Source: Thermoplasmata archaeon
GTDB lineage: Archaea; Thermoplasmatota; Thermoplasmata; SG8-5
NCBI GenBank assembly: GCA_030655715.1
Contig: JAUSPR010000266.1
Coordinates: forward strand, 1 to 7,283
DNA length: 7,283 bases
Reading direction: 5' to 3'
Position numbers and translations under genes: made by a program. This document shows positions 1-5,634 of the stretch, piece after piece. The notes beneath the pieces are model-generated. The model made no database searches. It was not told the DNA's origin and was given only the letters and a program-made list of their open reading frames with translations. Numbering within the stretch: position 1 is the first letter of the stretch; each line of letters opens with the position of its first letter.

Positions 1-753
1 CGACCGCTGATTCATCACATCACAAACTGGGTGACCATTTCGGAATGCGCTAGCATTACCAGGTCACTGGGCGCGCTGCCTGTCATGGCCCATGCCGAAG
101 AGGAAGTGGAGGAGATGGTCAGCTTCTCCGGGGCACTGGTACTCAACATCGGGACGCTCACGCCCACGTTGGTCAATTCCATGATAAAGGCAGGGAAACA
201 GGCGAATACCAAGAACGTCCCGATAATCCTGGACATAGTTGGGGCTGGTGCAACCAAGTTACGGACAGAAAGCACCCGGAAGATACTTGCCGAAGTGAAA
301 ATCTCGGTCATCAAGGGCAATGCAGGTGAAGTGGCAACATTGGCTGGGGCGCAGGCAGAGGTCAGGGGCGTGGAATCAATATCCGTGGAGGGGGACACTT
401 TGTCCCATGCGAAACTGCTGGCCAATGCAGAGAATTGCACAGTGGTCGTCACAGGCCCGGAGGATATAATCACGGATGGCCAGAGGTGTTTCATCGTGAA
501 GAACGGGCACCCGAGGATGGGCGAGGTCGTTGGCACAGGATGCATGGCCGCTTCGGTGATAGCATCATTCACTGCAGTGGAGAAGGACCAGACCCTGGCT
601 GCTGCATGCGCGATGATTGTTTACGGCATTGCCGGGGAGATGGCCGCGGTGGATGCGAAAGGACCTGGCAGCATGAAGCAGAACATGTTCGATTCGTTAA
701 TGAGGGTCAACAGGAACCATATTCTAGAGGGAGCAAAAGCAGATGTCCTTTGA
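1..753 (+). CDS. thiM: Hydroxyethylthiazole kinase ThiM, 5'-truncated by the window edge
   Basis: ThiM phosphorylates 4-methyl-5-(2-hydroxyethyl)thiazole with ATP in the cytoplasm, the thiazole salvage step of thiamine synthesis. The frame is open from base 1, and the first residues RPLIHHITNWVT match the conserved N-terminal motif of the family (PLVHxITNYVT). The GTG at 31 is therefore the valine of that motif and not the start; the true start lies left of the window. Counting window codons, other family marks are LDIVGAGAT (Asp at codon 78), KGNAGEV (Asn at 107) and VVGTGCM with the conserved Cys at 181. If that Cys is equivalent to Cys198 of the Bacillus enzyme, about 17 residues are missing. 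There are 250 codons before the TGA at 751. The end overlaps thiE by 11 nt, so the two genes are probably one operon. Any promoter or TPP riboswitch would lie upstream and cannot be seen. Confidence 0.95.
   Translation, partial: RPLIHHITNWVTISECASITRSLGALPVMAHAEEEVEEMVSFSGALVLNIGTLTPTLVNSMIKAGKQANTKNVPIILDIVGAGATKLRTESTRKILAEVKISVIKGNAGEVATLAGAQAEVRGVESISVEGDTLSHAKLLANAENCTVVVTGPEDIITDGQRCFIVKNGHPRMGEVVGTGCMAASVIASFTAVEKDQTLAAACAMIVYGIAGEMAAVDAKGPGSMKQNMFDSLMRVNRNHILEGAKADVL
727..733 (+). promoter_or_regulatory. Shine-Dalgarno sequence of thiE
   Basis: GAGGGAG lies inside the last codons of thiM, 9 nt before the thiE ATG at 743. It supports that start and translational coupling of the two thiamine genes. 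Confidence 0.55.
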
Positions 754-1378
754 TGTCAGCGGATTCTATTTCATTACCGATTCCAGCCTTACCAAGCATG
801 GCGCACTTAAGGACGCGGAGGACGCCATTCGGGGCGGGGCCAAGGTTGTCCAGTACAGGGAGAAGAACAAGCCTTTCGGTGACATGGTTGAAGAAGCAAG
901 AGCCTTGCTGGCCTTGTGCAGGAAATCTGGCGTCCTTTTCATTGTCAACGATAGCCTGGAACTTGCCCTGGAAGTAAGCGCAGACGGCCTGCATATCGGG
1001 CCTCATGACATGTCCTTGCACGATGCAAGAAAGGCATTTGATGGCATCATTGGAATTTCATGCGGCAGCCTGGCCGATGTGAAAGAGGCCGAGAAAAATG
1101 GCGCGGACTATGTTGCTGCAAGCCCGATGTTCTTCACCTGCACCAAGAAGGACATCGGCCAGCCATTGGGCCTGGAGGGCATTGCCCTGTTCAGGAAGAG
1201 CACAGAACTGCCCATTGTGGCGATAGGCGGAATAACCCGGAAAAATGTTCGGGAAGTGATGCTGGCAGGTGCGGACTCGGTATGCGCCATCTCGGCGACG
1301 GTTGGCACAAATGATGTACAAGCCAGCGTGAAGTGGTTCGTGGAGGCCATCGCGGCAGCCCAGAAAGTCCATAATTAA
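743..1378 (+). CDS. thiE: Thiamine-phosphate synthase ThiE
   Basis: ThiE condenses hydroxymethylpyrimidine diphosphate with thiazole phosphate to give thiamine phosphate, using the product of the upstream kinase. At 211 aa it is the usual length for the single-domain TIM-barrel enzyme. Motifs run in the expected order: YFITD near residue 9, VVQYREK (36-41), the phosphate and metal segment IVNDSLELA with N69-D70, DGLHIGPHDM (81-90), GISCGS (104-109), ASPMFFTCTKKD with K135 in the pyrophosphate-binding TxTK segment, and the phosphate loop IGGIT (161-165). The ATG at 743 has a Shine-Dalgarno sequence and leaves no N-terminal gap. The gene overlaps thiM by 11 nt on the same strand. At its end the TAA stop (1376-1378) interleaves with the stop of the convergent helicase gene. 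No catalytic motif looks broken. The archaeal bifunctional ThiD-ThiN arrangement is not what is seen here. Confidence 0.96.
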   Translation: MSFDVSGFYFITDSSLTKHGALKDAEDAIRGGAKVVQYREKNKPFGDMVEEARALLALCRKSGVLFIVNDSLELALEVSADGLHIGPHDMSLHDARKAFDGIIGISCGSLADVKEAEKNGADYVAASPMFFTCTKKDIGQPLGLEGIALFRKSTELPIVAIGGITRKNVREVMLAGADSVCAISATVGTNDVQASVKWFVEAIAAAQKVHN

Positions 1379-3369
1379 TTTCCATAGAACTTTCGCAGGC
1401 TGGACTTCAGGTTCATGCCAGTCCGCAATTTCACGTCCTCGGGGAAATAACGTTTATAATTAGGATACCCGAACCTCTTGTCCAGAAGTATGACGGCCGC
1501 GCGGTCCGTTTCCGAGCGTATACACCTGCCGATTGACTGGAGCACCCGGTTCATGGCAGGATAGTTGTACCCGTAATCACGACCTTTGCCAGGCCCGAAT
1601 TTCATGTCATAATAATAAATAAGCTGGTCCTGTTCCAGTGAAGGCGGAGCAAAAGGCACGCCCACCACGATGACCGCATCAAGAAGATTATCCTTGTAAT
1701 CAATGCCCTCGGAAAGCGAGCCTCCCATCACGGCCAGCATTATTCCGCCATTCATGTTCTTGAGCCTTACCAGCTTGGTTATCAGGCCTCGTTTTTCCGC
1801 TTTGGTGGAATCCCTGGATTCGAATATGGTTTCTTTCGAAACCTGAATATGCTGCATAATATTTTTCAGCATTCCATAGGACTGGAAGAATACAGCCACA
1901 TTTCCAGGAATAAGGTCGCAGGCACCACTGATATTTGATGCAATTTTCTTGTACATGGCATCGGAACGTTGATTGTAGAGGGTCGTCACCTCTTCTGATA
2001 CGAACACCGGCCTGTTCTCCTCCGGGAAAGGAGACCTGTAAGACTTGAGCATTCGCTTTTTCACGGGTATTCCAAGGATATCGGCATAGACCAGTGTCGG
2101 GTAAAGGGTTCCGGACATCACGATGCTGGAATGGAAACCGTCAAACACCGGAGTCGCAACTACCGATGGGTCCAGTAAACGATAGTTCAGCATCATGCCG
2201 TCCTTGCGGCTGATTATTCTCAGCAATCCTTTTAATTCCTGTTTGTACCCGGCCAGGAACTCGTAAACATCAAATGCCACGCTCTGCCTGCCATCTGCCA
2301 TTCTGCGCATGCCGGTGTCGCGCAGCTTCTCCATCATGGTCTCGAGGTCAAACTGGTCTATGATGGAGTGGTCCATGCGCTTATTCAGGGCTTCAAGTAA
2401 TGGTGCAGCTTCCGTCAGAACCTCTTTGCCTTCATCGACACGTTCAAGCAAAGCGGAAAGATCCTTCTTCATGCCCTTCAGAATGCTTGCCAGATGCTTG
2501 TCATTCACCTCGTGCAGCGCTTCCTCCACCATATTGGTTGTGAGGCTCATTGAATAGTAACCGCGTATCCGGTCTGGAAGGTTGTGGGCTTCATCCACGA
2601 TAACTATGAAATCCTCGATCGGTCTACCGAACGCTTCTTCGAGATTGGGCCTGACTACCGGATCGAATATGTGATTGTAATCGCAAACTATGACATTGGC
2701 CTCTGCTGCGGCCTGCAAGGCGACCTTGTGCGGACAGACCTTCCTACGTGTGGCAAGGGTCTTCAGTTCCTCGACATGCATTATATTGTTATGGACAAAA
2801 TTGACTATGCTTTTATCCTCATTTGTGAAATAATGGCACGATTTTGTAACTTGGCTGGTGAAGCACAGCATTCTGAAGGCCGCGGGATACTCTTCAGCAA
2901 TTTCCGCGGGGCACATGGCCTGCTTGGAAATGAGGTCAACAACCTTTATTTTCTCTCCCGACGTGGTTTTCATCTGCCTCAGTGTCTCGACCGCGATATG
3001 ATGCTGCGATTGCTTGGATGTCAGAAAGCAAACAACTTTTCCCATCTTGATTGAAGCCTCGACTGCTGGAGCAAGAGCAGCCACTGTTTTTCCAATGCCG
3101 GTGGGAGCGTATGCCAGCAGATGTTTTTTCTGGGCTATGGACTTGGCAACGTCTTTAATGAATTCATCCTGGCCGATTCTTACTTTGGGATAAGGGAAAA
3201 ATGCAATGTCTGGATGCGCGCCCAGACCCGGGTCAAGCACTGGCTCGAATATTTCTTCGGGGGATAATTCCACAAGGTCACTGCAGCGCGGGCAGTAGGG
3301 CACATTCTTCTTCCCTCTCTTGCGGACTTTCATCATGGACTTACATTCCGGGCAGAACATTGAAGGCAT
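1375..3369 (-). CDS. XPD/Rad3-family Fe-S DNA helicase with N-terminal zinc ribbon
   Basis: A superfamily 2 ATP-dependent helicase, by family a 5'-3' DNA helicase of nucleotide excision repair or general DNA maintenance. Numbered from the ATG at 3369 (664 aa): a CPEC...CPRC zinc ribbon (Cys 6, 9, 26, 29), the Q-like segment FFPYPKVRIGQ, Walker A APTGIGKT (88-95), four candidate cluster cysteines (153, 169, 178, 212), VDEAH (258-262), an arch-like helical insert at about 265-400, MSGTL (418-422), GSLSEGIDY (550-558) and motif VI QSIGRCIR (611-618). The 8-residue gap between the second and third cysteines is wider than the short gap I remember for crenarchaeal XPD. Start choice: a TTG at 3390 and an ATG at 3360 are alternatives. 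I prefer 3369 because a TATA-like box lies 26 nt upstream, as at other genes here. The start at 3360 would give MFCPEC, exactly the N-terminus of TFS-type ribbons. Divergent from the MFS gene and convergent with thiE. Confidence 0.93.
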   Translation of the reverse strand: MPSMFCPECKSMMKVRKRGKKNVPYCPRCSDLVELSPEEIFEPVLDPGLGAHPDIAFFPYPKVRIGQDEFIKDVAKSIAQKKHLLAYAPTGIGKTVAALAPAVEASIKMGKVVCFLTSKQSQHHIAVETLRQMKTTSGEKIKVVDLISKQAMCPAEIAEEYPAAFRMLCFTSQVTKSCHYFTNEDKSIVNFVHNNIMHVEELKTLATRRKVCPHKVALQAAAEANVIVCDYNHIFDPVVRPNLEEAFGRPIEDFIVIVDEAHNLPDRIRGYYSMSLTTNMVEEALHEVNDKHLASILKGMKKDLSALLERVDEGKEVLTEAAPLLEALNKRMDHSIIDQFDLETMMEKLRDTGMRRMADGRQSVAFDVYEFLAGYKQELKGLLRIISRKDGMMLNYRLLDPSVVATPVFDGFHSSIVMSGTLYPTLVYADILGIPVKKRMLKSYRSPFPEENRPVFVSEEVTTLYNQRSDAMYKKIASNISGACDLIPGNVAVFFQSYGMLKNIMQHIQVSKETIFESRDSTKAEKRGLITKLVRLKNMNGGIMLAVMGGSLSEGIDYKDNLLDAVIVVGVPFAPPSLEQDQLIYYYDMKFGPGKGRDYGYNYPAMNRVLQSIGRCIRSETDRAAVILLDKRFGYPNYKRYFPEDVKLRTGMNLKSSLRKFYGN

Positions 3370-3390
3370 CCTGGGACGCGAGGGTATCAA

Positions 3391-3400
3391 CCTTTAAGAA
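3391..3400 (-). promoter_or_regulatory. Weak TATA-like box for the helicase gene
   Basis: On the minus strand this reads TTCTTAAAGG, centred about 26 nt before the ATG at 3369. That is the spacing seen for a leaderless archaeal transcript. The match to TTTAWA is imperfect. The symmetric TTTATAAA at 3443-3450 could instead serve this gene, with a leader of about 50 nt. Confidence 0.35.
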
Positions 3401-3442
3401 GGCTTTGGGGGGGTCAGTGAAACTATGTACCTGGCAGCGTTA

Positions 3443-3450
3443 TTTATAAA
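3443..3450 (+). promoter_or_regulatory. TATA box of the MFS gene, symmetric and possibly bidirectional
   Basis: TTTATAAA is centred about 27 nt upstream of the ATG at 3474, so transcription should begin at or within a few bases of the start codon. There is no Shine-Dalgarno sequence in the short remaining leader, as expected for a leaderless mRNA. The box is its own reverse complement and sits between divergent genes, so it may also feed the helicase. Confidence 0.7.
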
Positions 3451-3473
3451 TCCCGGGATGGATTCCACACCCC

Positions 3474-4646
3474 ATGAAAGGCTACAAACACGTTCTGCTG
3501 GCCATGGGCCTCAGTGCGATAATCAACGGCATGCTCTACCCAATCCTGTCGCTTTACGTGTACAATATCAGTGAGGACTTTTTTCTCGTAGGCCTCATCA
3601 TGGCCCTGCCCTTTCTGGCTGCTGTACCAATGAGCTTTGTCTGGGGTATGGTCTCGGACAGGATTGGCAGCCGCAGGATTGTGATTATTATTACGGGCTG
3701 CATCGGCGCATCAATGTTCTTCATTTTTCCATTTGTGGACACAACCGGGCTGATTATTCTTCGGCTGGTGCAGGTGGCGTTCCTCACATCAATGGTTCTG
3801 CTGAATGCTATGGCAACAGAGTTCTTTCCAAAGAGAAAAGGCACGTCAATCGGCGACCTGGCTCTGGTCGGAGCAATCGGGCAGGCAGGCGGAGCTTTGG
3901 CAGCGGGAATTCTCCTTCCGTCCAGGTTCATGTTCATTGGCTCGGATGCAGTGACATTGGTTTTTTCAATTGCGGGAATCGTGACCATACTGGCCTCCCT
4001 TTCCCTGGTACCGATGAAGGGACGTGCAAGGAAAGCCGAATTTACCAATCTGAGGAGTATGCTTTCCTTCGGAGAAAGACGCGGTATTTTCATTGTCTCC
4101 CTAGTTGCATTGATAATGCCTTTATCCGGTTACCTCATATTCTCGGTCTTTCCGGTTTACCTGAAGAGCCTGGAAATTCCATGGGACTCCACAATGGTTG
4201 CTGGCGTTTTTACCGCCCTTTCCGCCATTACCGGAATATTCGCTTCCGGAATTGCCGGCCGTGCCTGCGACCGTTACGGCAGAAAATGGGTGCTAGTTGG
4301 CTCCGGCGCGGCATACTTCCTTGTATGGGTGGGAATGGGCCTGACCAGGCAACCATTGTTAACTGCCATTCTCTGGGCAATCCCGGTCTGGTCATTCTTC
4401 TATGTTAGTGCAATCACGATGGTCTCGGACATGACAAAACCCGAGGAACGTGGCAGGGGAATCGGGCTTGTGAACTCATCTATTTCCATGGGCGCGGCTG
4501 CGGGTTCGATACTGGCCGGGTATGTGCTCTCCAGGGAAGTCATGGACAATACATTCTTTCTGGCCGCGATAGTGGCACTGGTTGGAATGTTCGTGGCACT
4601 GGCAGTCAGAGAAACATTAATGCACCGGCCAAAACGCATTCTATGA
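3474..4646 (+). CDS. Major facilitator superfamily transporter, drug-exporter-like
   Basis: A 390-aa integral membrane protein of the usual 12-segment MFS size. Hydrophobic segments fall at roughly 8-30, 37-58, 69-90, 92-115, 128-149, 158-180, 205-230, 242-262, 272-290, 295-320, 332-352 and 360-380, with a basic central loop (182-203, MKGRARK...GERR). Motif A is clear after segment 2 as GMVSDRIGSRR (58-68) and repeats in the second half as GRACDRYGRK (262-271). R97 in segment 4 fits motif B. The glycine-rich GAIGQAGGALAAG (134-146) resembles the motif C of proton-coupled exporters. These features suggest H+-driven efflux, but the substrate cannot be read from sequence; a metabolite carrier remains possible. 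The start is set by the TATA box 27 nt upstream. An ATG at 3458 is out of frame. The last 6 nt overlap the convergent nuclease-like gene. Confidence 0.93.
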   Translation: MKGYKHVLLAMGLSAIINGMLYPILSLYVYNISEDFFLVGLIMALPFLAAVPMSFVWGMVSDRIGSRRIVIIITGCIGASMFFIFPFVDTTGLIILRLVQVAFLTSMVLLNAMATEFFPKRKGTSIGDLALVGAIGQAGGALAAGILLPSRFMFIGSDAVTLVFSIAGIVTILASLSLVPMKGRARKAEFTNLRSMLSFGERRGIFIVSLVALIMPLSGYLIFSVFPVYLKSLEIPWDSTMVAGVFTALSAITGIFASGIAGRACDRYGRKWVLVGSGAAYFLVWVGMGLTRQPLLTAILWAIPVWSFFYVSAITMVSDMTKPEERGRGIGLVNSSISMGAAAGSILAGYVLSREVMDNTFFLAAIVALVGMFVALAVRETLMHRPKRIL

Positions 4647-5171
4647 TTCACAAGTCGGCGGTTCCACAAAATCCCGCATGGTGGTCTGTTCCGGGTGCAT
4701 GACAAAATAACGCCTTGGCTGTGATGCCTTGTTCATCTTCTGGATTACGCCTTCTCTGTCCTTTTTTCGAGGGTGAAGGTATTCAGGTTTTTTAATCACC
4801 TGCATCTTGTCCAGGTCGATGAAACCGATCTCGCTGATGTCGAATGTGCGAGGGGAGAAATGTCTTGCCGCGATGTAAAAATACTGGCAGCCTTTTCGGT
4901 ATGTTTTCAGATACTGGTAGCACATTTTCGGCGTGACTTTTGCCTTCCAGTCCTTTACCTCGATGCCCACCAGATAGTCGATATTATTTTTGCGGAACAA
5001 CGCGAGAATATCCCCGAACTTGCACCGGCCGTCCCAGTCCCGTTTGAACCGTTTGGCTAACGGCGACTCGGTGTCATGGAGCACACATTGGCCGTGGTCC
5101 TTGAGCAGGTCGAGGATGAGATGCTCGTTTATGGTGATGCTGGCGTAGAAGAAACGGGGAACAGAATCCAT
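4641..5171 (-). CDS. Small PD-(D/E)XK nuclease-like protein, hypothetical
   Basis: I do not recognise a named family for this 176-aa protein. It shows the core of a PD-(D/E)XK nuclease fold: a first helix with E16, KFGDILAL with D54, then VGIEVKDWKAKV in which E71 and K73 form the ExK pair, followed by a helix with Q85 (YQYLKTY) and the strand QYFYIAA. A further strand, GFIDLD, lies near 116-121. D54, E71 and K73 would bind metal and activate water for DNA or RNA cleavage. The C-terminal 50 residues are basic and then proline-rich. It stands alone, with its own leaderless-type TATA box, and its stop overlaps the MFS gene by 6 nt. No methylase or specificity subunit is adjacent, so a restriction role is not supported. 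A repair, processing or Holliday-junction-type nuclease are all possible, or a relic of a mobile element. Confidence 0.75.
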   Translation of the reverse strand: MDSVPRFFYASITINEHLILDLLKDHGQCVLHDTESPLAKRFKRDWDGRCKFGDILALFRKNNIDYLVGIEVKDWKAKVTPKMCYQYLKTYRKGCQYFYIAARHFSPRTFDISEIGFIDLDKMQVIKKPEYLHPRKKDREGVIQKMNKASQPRRYFVMHPEQTTMRDFVEPPTCES

Positions 5172-5192
5172 ATTGATGGTTGAGAACGCGCC

Positions 5193-5200
5193 ATATATAA
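5193..5200 (-). promoter_or_regulatory. TATA box of the nuclease-like gene
   Basis: On the minus strand this reads TTATATAT within GCTTATATATGG, centred about 25 nt before the ATG at 5171. No Shine-Dalgarno sequence separates it from the start, so a leaderless transcript is expected. This also confirms the chosen start. Confidence 0.7.
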
Positions 5201-5237
5201 GCTGGGGGAAGGGGTCGGCGAAAGTATCTTATCTCCA

Positions 5238-5259
5238 TCCAAAGCCTCCGGCATTTGGA
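5238..5259. repeat. Bulged hairpin, copy 1
   Basis: The outer arms are TCCAAA (5238-5243) and TTTGGA (5254-5259), the inner arms GCC and GGC, with a TCC loop and one unpaired A on the 3' side between inner and outer arms. This gives nine base pairs with a single bulge. A second copy in the same orientation lies 118 nt downstream. CCTCC/GGAGG (5245-5249 and 5257-5261) is a competing shorter pairing. Confidence 0.65.
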
Positions 5260-5333
5260 GGGAATGGACGTCGGAAAAACAAATAGATAGCATTTCAAAA
5301 ATCAGATTATCCAGGCGTTCTCTTAGTAGCATG

Positions 5334-5415
5334 CCCCGTCTGGATTTATTCGGTATCCAAAGTCTGAGGACATTTGGAACGCAGGTTGAAATTGATTGAA
5401 ATCTGGAGGACGGGG
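5334..5415. repeat. Distant inverted repeat enclosing hairpin copy 2
   Basis: CCCCGTC (5334-5340) and GACGGGG (5409-5415) are perfect 7-bp complements separated by 68 nt that contain hairpin copy 2 and the tandem TTGAAAT pair. Folded, the 82 nt would have a closing stem with a central stem-loop, which suggests a small structured RNA or a DNA site. A 7-bp complement over this distance can arise by chance. Confidence 0.35.
5356..5378. repeat. Bulged hairpin, copy 2
   Basis: The outer arms TCCAAA and TTTGGA are the same as in copy 1. The inner arms are GTC and GAC with a TGAG loop, and the same unpaired A is on the 3' side. Relative to copy 1 the middle inner pair has changed from C-G to T-A on both sides, so pairing is kept while the loop sequence differs. 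Confidence 0.65.
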
Positions 5416-5469
5416 TACTTGCACCATTTTGTTGACAAGTGACAACACCAATTGCATAAATCAATCCAA

Positions 5470-5491
5470 GCCTTGCCTGTAAGGGCAGGGT
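5470..5491 (+). other. Stem-loop with GNRA-type GTAA loop
   Basis: CCTTGCCT (5471-5478) pairs with GGGCAGGG (5483-5490) around GTAA, a GNRA loop if transcribed. A further G-U pair at 5470/5491 could extend it. Two internal pairs are G-U wobbles only if the RNA is read from the plus strand; minus-strand RNA would have A-C mismatches. It may be part of an RNA, but no matching transcript is known here. Confidence 0.4.
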
Positions 5492-5515
5492 ATGTGGCTG
5501 GAAAAATATCAATGG

Positions 5516-5536
5516 GCCACTGGAGGCTCCAGTGGC
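5516..5536. promoter_or_regulatory. Perfect 21-bp interrupted palindrome, candidate operator
   Basis: GCCACTGGAG (5516-5525), one central G, then its exact complement CTCCAGTGGC (5527-5536). It lies about 66 nt upstream of the TATA box of the 172-aa protein gene. The same 10-mer returns at 5564-5573 and in degenerate form at 5617-5626, so it reads as a binding-site family and not a lone terminator. No T-run follows it directly. Confidence 0.6.
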
Positions 5537-5563
5537 TCAGGCTGTTGAGAAAATAATTAAAGA

Positions 5564-5573
5564 GCCACTGGAG
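5564..5573 (+). promoter_or_regulatory. Exact half-site of the palindrome, upstream of the TATA box
   Basis: GCCACTGGAG is repeated exactly, 48 nt after the first copy and centred about 34 nt upstream of the TATA box centre. An activator or cooperative repressor position is plausible. Confidence 0.5.
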
Positions 5574-5598
5574 ATAATCGTCAAATCTAACGATATTA

Positions 5599-5606
5599 TT
5601 TTATAC
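5599..5606 (+). promoter_or_regulatory. TATA box of the regulator-integrase operon
   Basis: TTTTATAC is centred near 5602, which predicts a transcription start around 5627, some 8 nt before the ATG at 5635. GTGA at 5627-5630 is a weak Shine-Dalgarno match. The box lies between two half-sites of the palindrome family. Confidence 0.55.
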
Positions 5607-5616
5607 TCATAATTAA

Positions 5617-5626
5617 TTCCAGTGTC
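5617..5626 (-). promoter_or_regulatory. Degenerate inverted half-site overlapping the predicted transcription start
   Basis: TTCCAGTGTC matches CTCCAGTGGC at 8 of 10 positions, in the opposite orientation to the site at 5564. Read outward, both sites continue into similar A/T bases. It lies between the TATA box and the start codon, where a bound protein would block initiation. Confidence 0.4.
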
Positions 5627-5634
5627 GTGAAATC

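Larger units (their letters stand above)
5202..5634. other. Structured intergenic region without a credible gene
   Basis: About 430 nt separate the divergent promoter of the nuclease-like gene from the small DNA-binding-protein gene, in a window where other genes overlap or nearly touch. It holds two related bulged hairpins, a distant 7-bp inverted repeat, a GTAA-loop stem, an imperfect palindrome at 5430-5447 (TGTTG...CAACA, 8-nt loop), a tandem TTGAAAT pair (5386-5392 and 5396-5402), the 21-bp palindrome and a TATA box. The only long open frame is a low-complexity minus-strand one judged spurious. Regulatory DNA, an unannotated RNA or the remnant of an element end are the possibilities. Confidence 0.7.

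Noticed and set aside
31..753. GTG at 31 as the thiM start
   Set aside because: Residues before it (HHITNW) belong to the conserved ThiM motif in the same frame, so the gene begins outside the window.
2584..3054. Plus-strand open frame of 156 codons inside the helicase gene
   Set aside because: It lies wholly opposite the conserved Walker A to DEAH region of the helicase and shows no recognisable domain.
3554..4093. Minus-strand open frame of 179 codons inside the MFS gene
   Set aside because: Antisense shadow of conserved membrane-segment codons, with no promoter and no domain.
5386..5402. Tandem TTGAAAT, reminiscent of CRISPR repeat ends
   Set aside because: Only two 7-bp units 10 nt apart, with no repeat-spacer pattern and no cas genes.
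5334..5415. tRNA-like layout: 7-bp end stem and a GGAT/ATCC arm with GG in the loop
   Set aside because: There is no T-arm with GGTTC before the 3' strand, the D-like arm competes with the stronger TCCAAA hairpin, and no proper anticodon arm forms.
5129..5512. Minus-strand open frame of 127 codons overlapping the nuclease gene start and the structured region
   Set aside because: No domain, rich in Ser and Pro, overlaps the well-supported start and promoter of the nuclease-like gene, and spans the hairpin repeats, which explain its partly repeated peptides.
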